Origin: Flavobacterium sp. DG2-3
Lineage (GTDB): Bacteria; Bacteroidota; Bacteroidia; Flavobacteriales; Flavobacteriaceae
NCBI RefSeq assembly: GCF_030730925.1
Contig: NZ_JAVAMB010000003.1
Span: 270,672-334,671, forward strand
Reading direction: 5' to 3'
DNA: 64,000 bases
Shown: positions 63,700-64,000 of the stretch, one piece after another
Layout of the letters: each line of letters starts with the position of its first letter
Numbering within the stretch: position 1 is the first letter of the stretch
Translations under genes and position numbers: made by a program
Notes under the pieces: generated by a model
Databases searched by the model: none
What the model was told of the DNA's origin: nothing
What the model saw: only the letters and a program-made list of their open reading frames with translations

Positions 63700-63730
63700 T
63701 TTGCACAAACTAAATAAAGACTTAAATTTG
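63700..63730 (+). promoter_or_regulatory. Promoter of the first tRNA-Gln gene
   Basis: TTTG (63700-63703), 19 bases, TAAATTTG (63723-63730), a model Bacteroidota promoter, 20 bases before the tRNA. Confidence 0.85.
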
Positions 63731-63750
63731 CACTCGCTTAACAGCACTGC

Positions 63751-63821
63751 TGGTCTATGGTGTAATGGTAACACTACGGTTTTTGGTGCCGTCTTTCTAG
63801 GTTCGAGTCCTAGTAGACCAA
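63751..63821 (+). tRNA. tRNA-Gln (anticodon TTG), copy 1
   Basis: Clean cloverleaf of 71 bases: acceptor TGGTCTA / TAGACCA, D arm GTGT/ACAC, anticodon stem ACGGT/GCCGT with loop TTTTGGT (anticodon TTG, reading CAA), T arm CTAGG TTCGAGT CCTAG. CCA is not encoded. Confidence 0.97.
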
Positions 63822-63858
63822 CAGAAAAGCCTCTCAGAAATGAGAGGCTTTTTTTATT
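63822..63858 (+). terminator. Terminator after the first tRNA-Gln gene
   Basis: AAAGCCTCTCA / TGAGAGGCTTT with a 4-base loop and T-run, so each tRNA is transcribed alone. Confidence 0.9.
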
Positions 63859-63879
63859 TGAAAAAAGTTTACTTTAAAA

Positions 63880-63910
63880 TTTGCATAAATTAAATAAAGT
63901 TTTAATTTTG
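63880..63910 (+). promoter_or_regulatory. Promoter of the second tRNA-Gln gene
   Basis: TTTG (63880-63883), 19 bases, TAATTTTG (63903-63910). Exactly 180 bases after the first promoter. Confidence 0.85.
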
Positions 63911-63930
63911 CACCCGCTTAACCGCACTGC

Positions 63931-64000
63931 TGGTCTATGGTGTAATGGTAACACTACGGTTTTTGGTGCCGTCTTTCTAGGTTCGAGTCCTAGTAGACCA
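63931..64000 (+). tRNA. tRNA-Gln (anticodon TTG), copy 2, cut at the window edge
   Basis: Identical to copy 1 over the 70 bases visible; the discriminator base is outside the window. The repeat unit (promoter plus tRNA) is 180 bases long. Confidence 0.95.

Noticed and set aside
63659..63877. 72-codon open frame across the first tRNA-Gln gene
   Set aside because: It covers a promoter, the tRNA and its terminator; the peptide has no family likeness.

Overview
The window is a 64 kb piece of a Bacteroidota chromosome, almost certainly a Flavobacterium. The signs are low G+C, the Bacteroidota promoter form (TTTG, about 19 bases, TAnnTTTG) in front of many genes, AT-rich dispersed repeats between genes, a PcrB-type GGGP synthase, a DUF2723 protein and a TonB-dependent receptor under a TPP riboswitch. 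It looks like core chromosome: no insertion sequence, prophage or CRISPR array was seen. Small palindromic repeats are abundant instead.

Layout. 1-2.9 kb: end of a beta-glycan utilisation operon (GH30 fragment, GH3 beta-glucosidase). 3-8.8 kb: a Nudix-derived regulator, then a minus-strand group rich in alkylation repair (AlkB, a stand-alone Ada metal-binding domain, a 2OG-Fe(II) oxygenase, an SDR, an Ada-type AraC/methyltransferase). 8.8-15.2 kb: a Fic protein with a palindrome at its start codon, an SMR pump, secreted and hypothetical proteins, and a patatin fused to an outer-membrane barrel. 15.4-23.1 kb: ahcY, a phosphopantetheinyl transferase, a truncated haemoglobin operon with an FNR-like box and a Crp/Fnr regulator, GGGP synthase, PnuC, a nicotinamide-riboside-kinase-like/DUF4301 fusion, and ArfB. 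23.2-31.5 kb: riboswitch-controlled TonB receptor, a Rieske-like lipoprotein, greA, HIT, a histidine kinase, a flavin reductase-like protein, DUF3127, aat and MOSC.

31.4-39.1 kb is a complete minus-strand thiamine operon: TPP riboswitch, thiS, thiC, a TenI-like gene, thiD, thiE, thiG, a GxxExxY gene, thiH, thiF. With the riboswitch-controlled receptor at 23.5 kb it forms one thiamine regulon, uptake plus synthesis. 39.2-51.6 kb: tag, lipoproteins, a queuosine-precursor transporter, an M3 peptidase, the rplM-rpsI-rpsB-tsf operon with a structured rpsB leader, two ferritin-like proteins, a LacI regulator and hypotheticals. 51.7-64 kb: polA, an OmpR-type two-component system bracketed by two small Asr-like secreted proteins sharing one promoter design, a metallophosphoesterase, a cysteine-less thioredoxin, a polysaccharide deacetylase, a TMEM260-like DUF2723 protein, and two tandem tRNA-Gln genes, the second cut by the window edge.

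The best candidates for new biology are the two-component system with its paired small proteins (54.9-57.7 kb), the self-operator of the Fic gene (9.8 kb), the start-codon hairpin below the thiS riboswitch, and several cases where short mobile palindromes have entered genes or other repeats (ThiE-like gene, TonB signal peptide, nested 27-base element). All functional calls come from reading motifs by eye; no database search was run.
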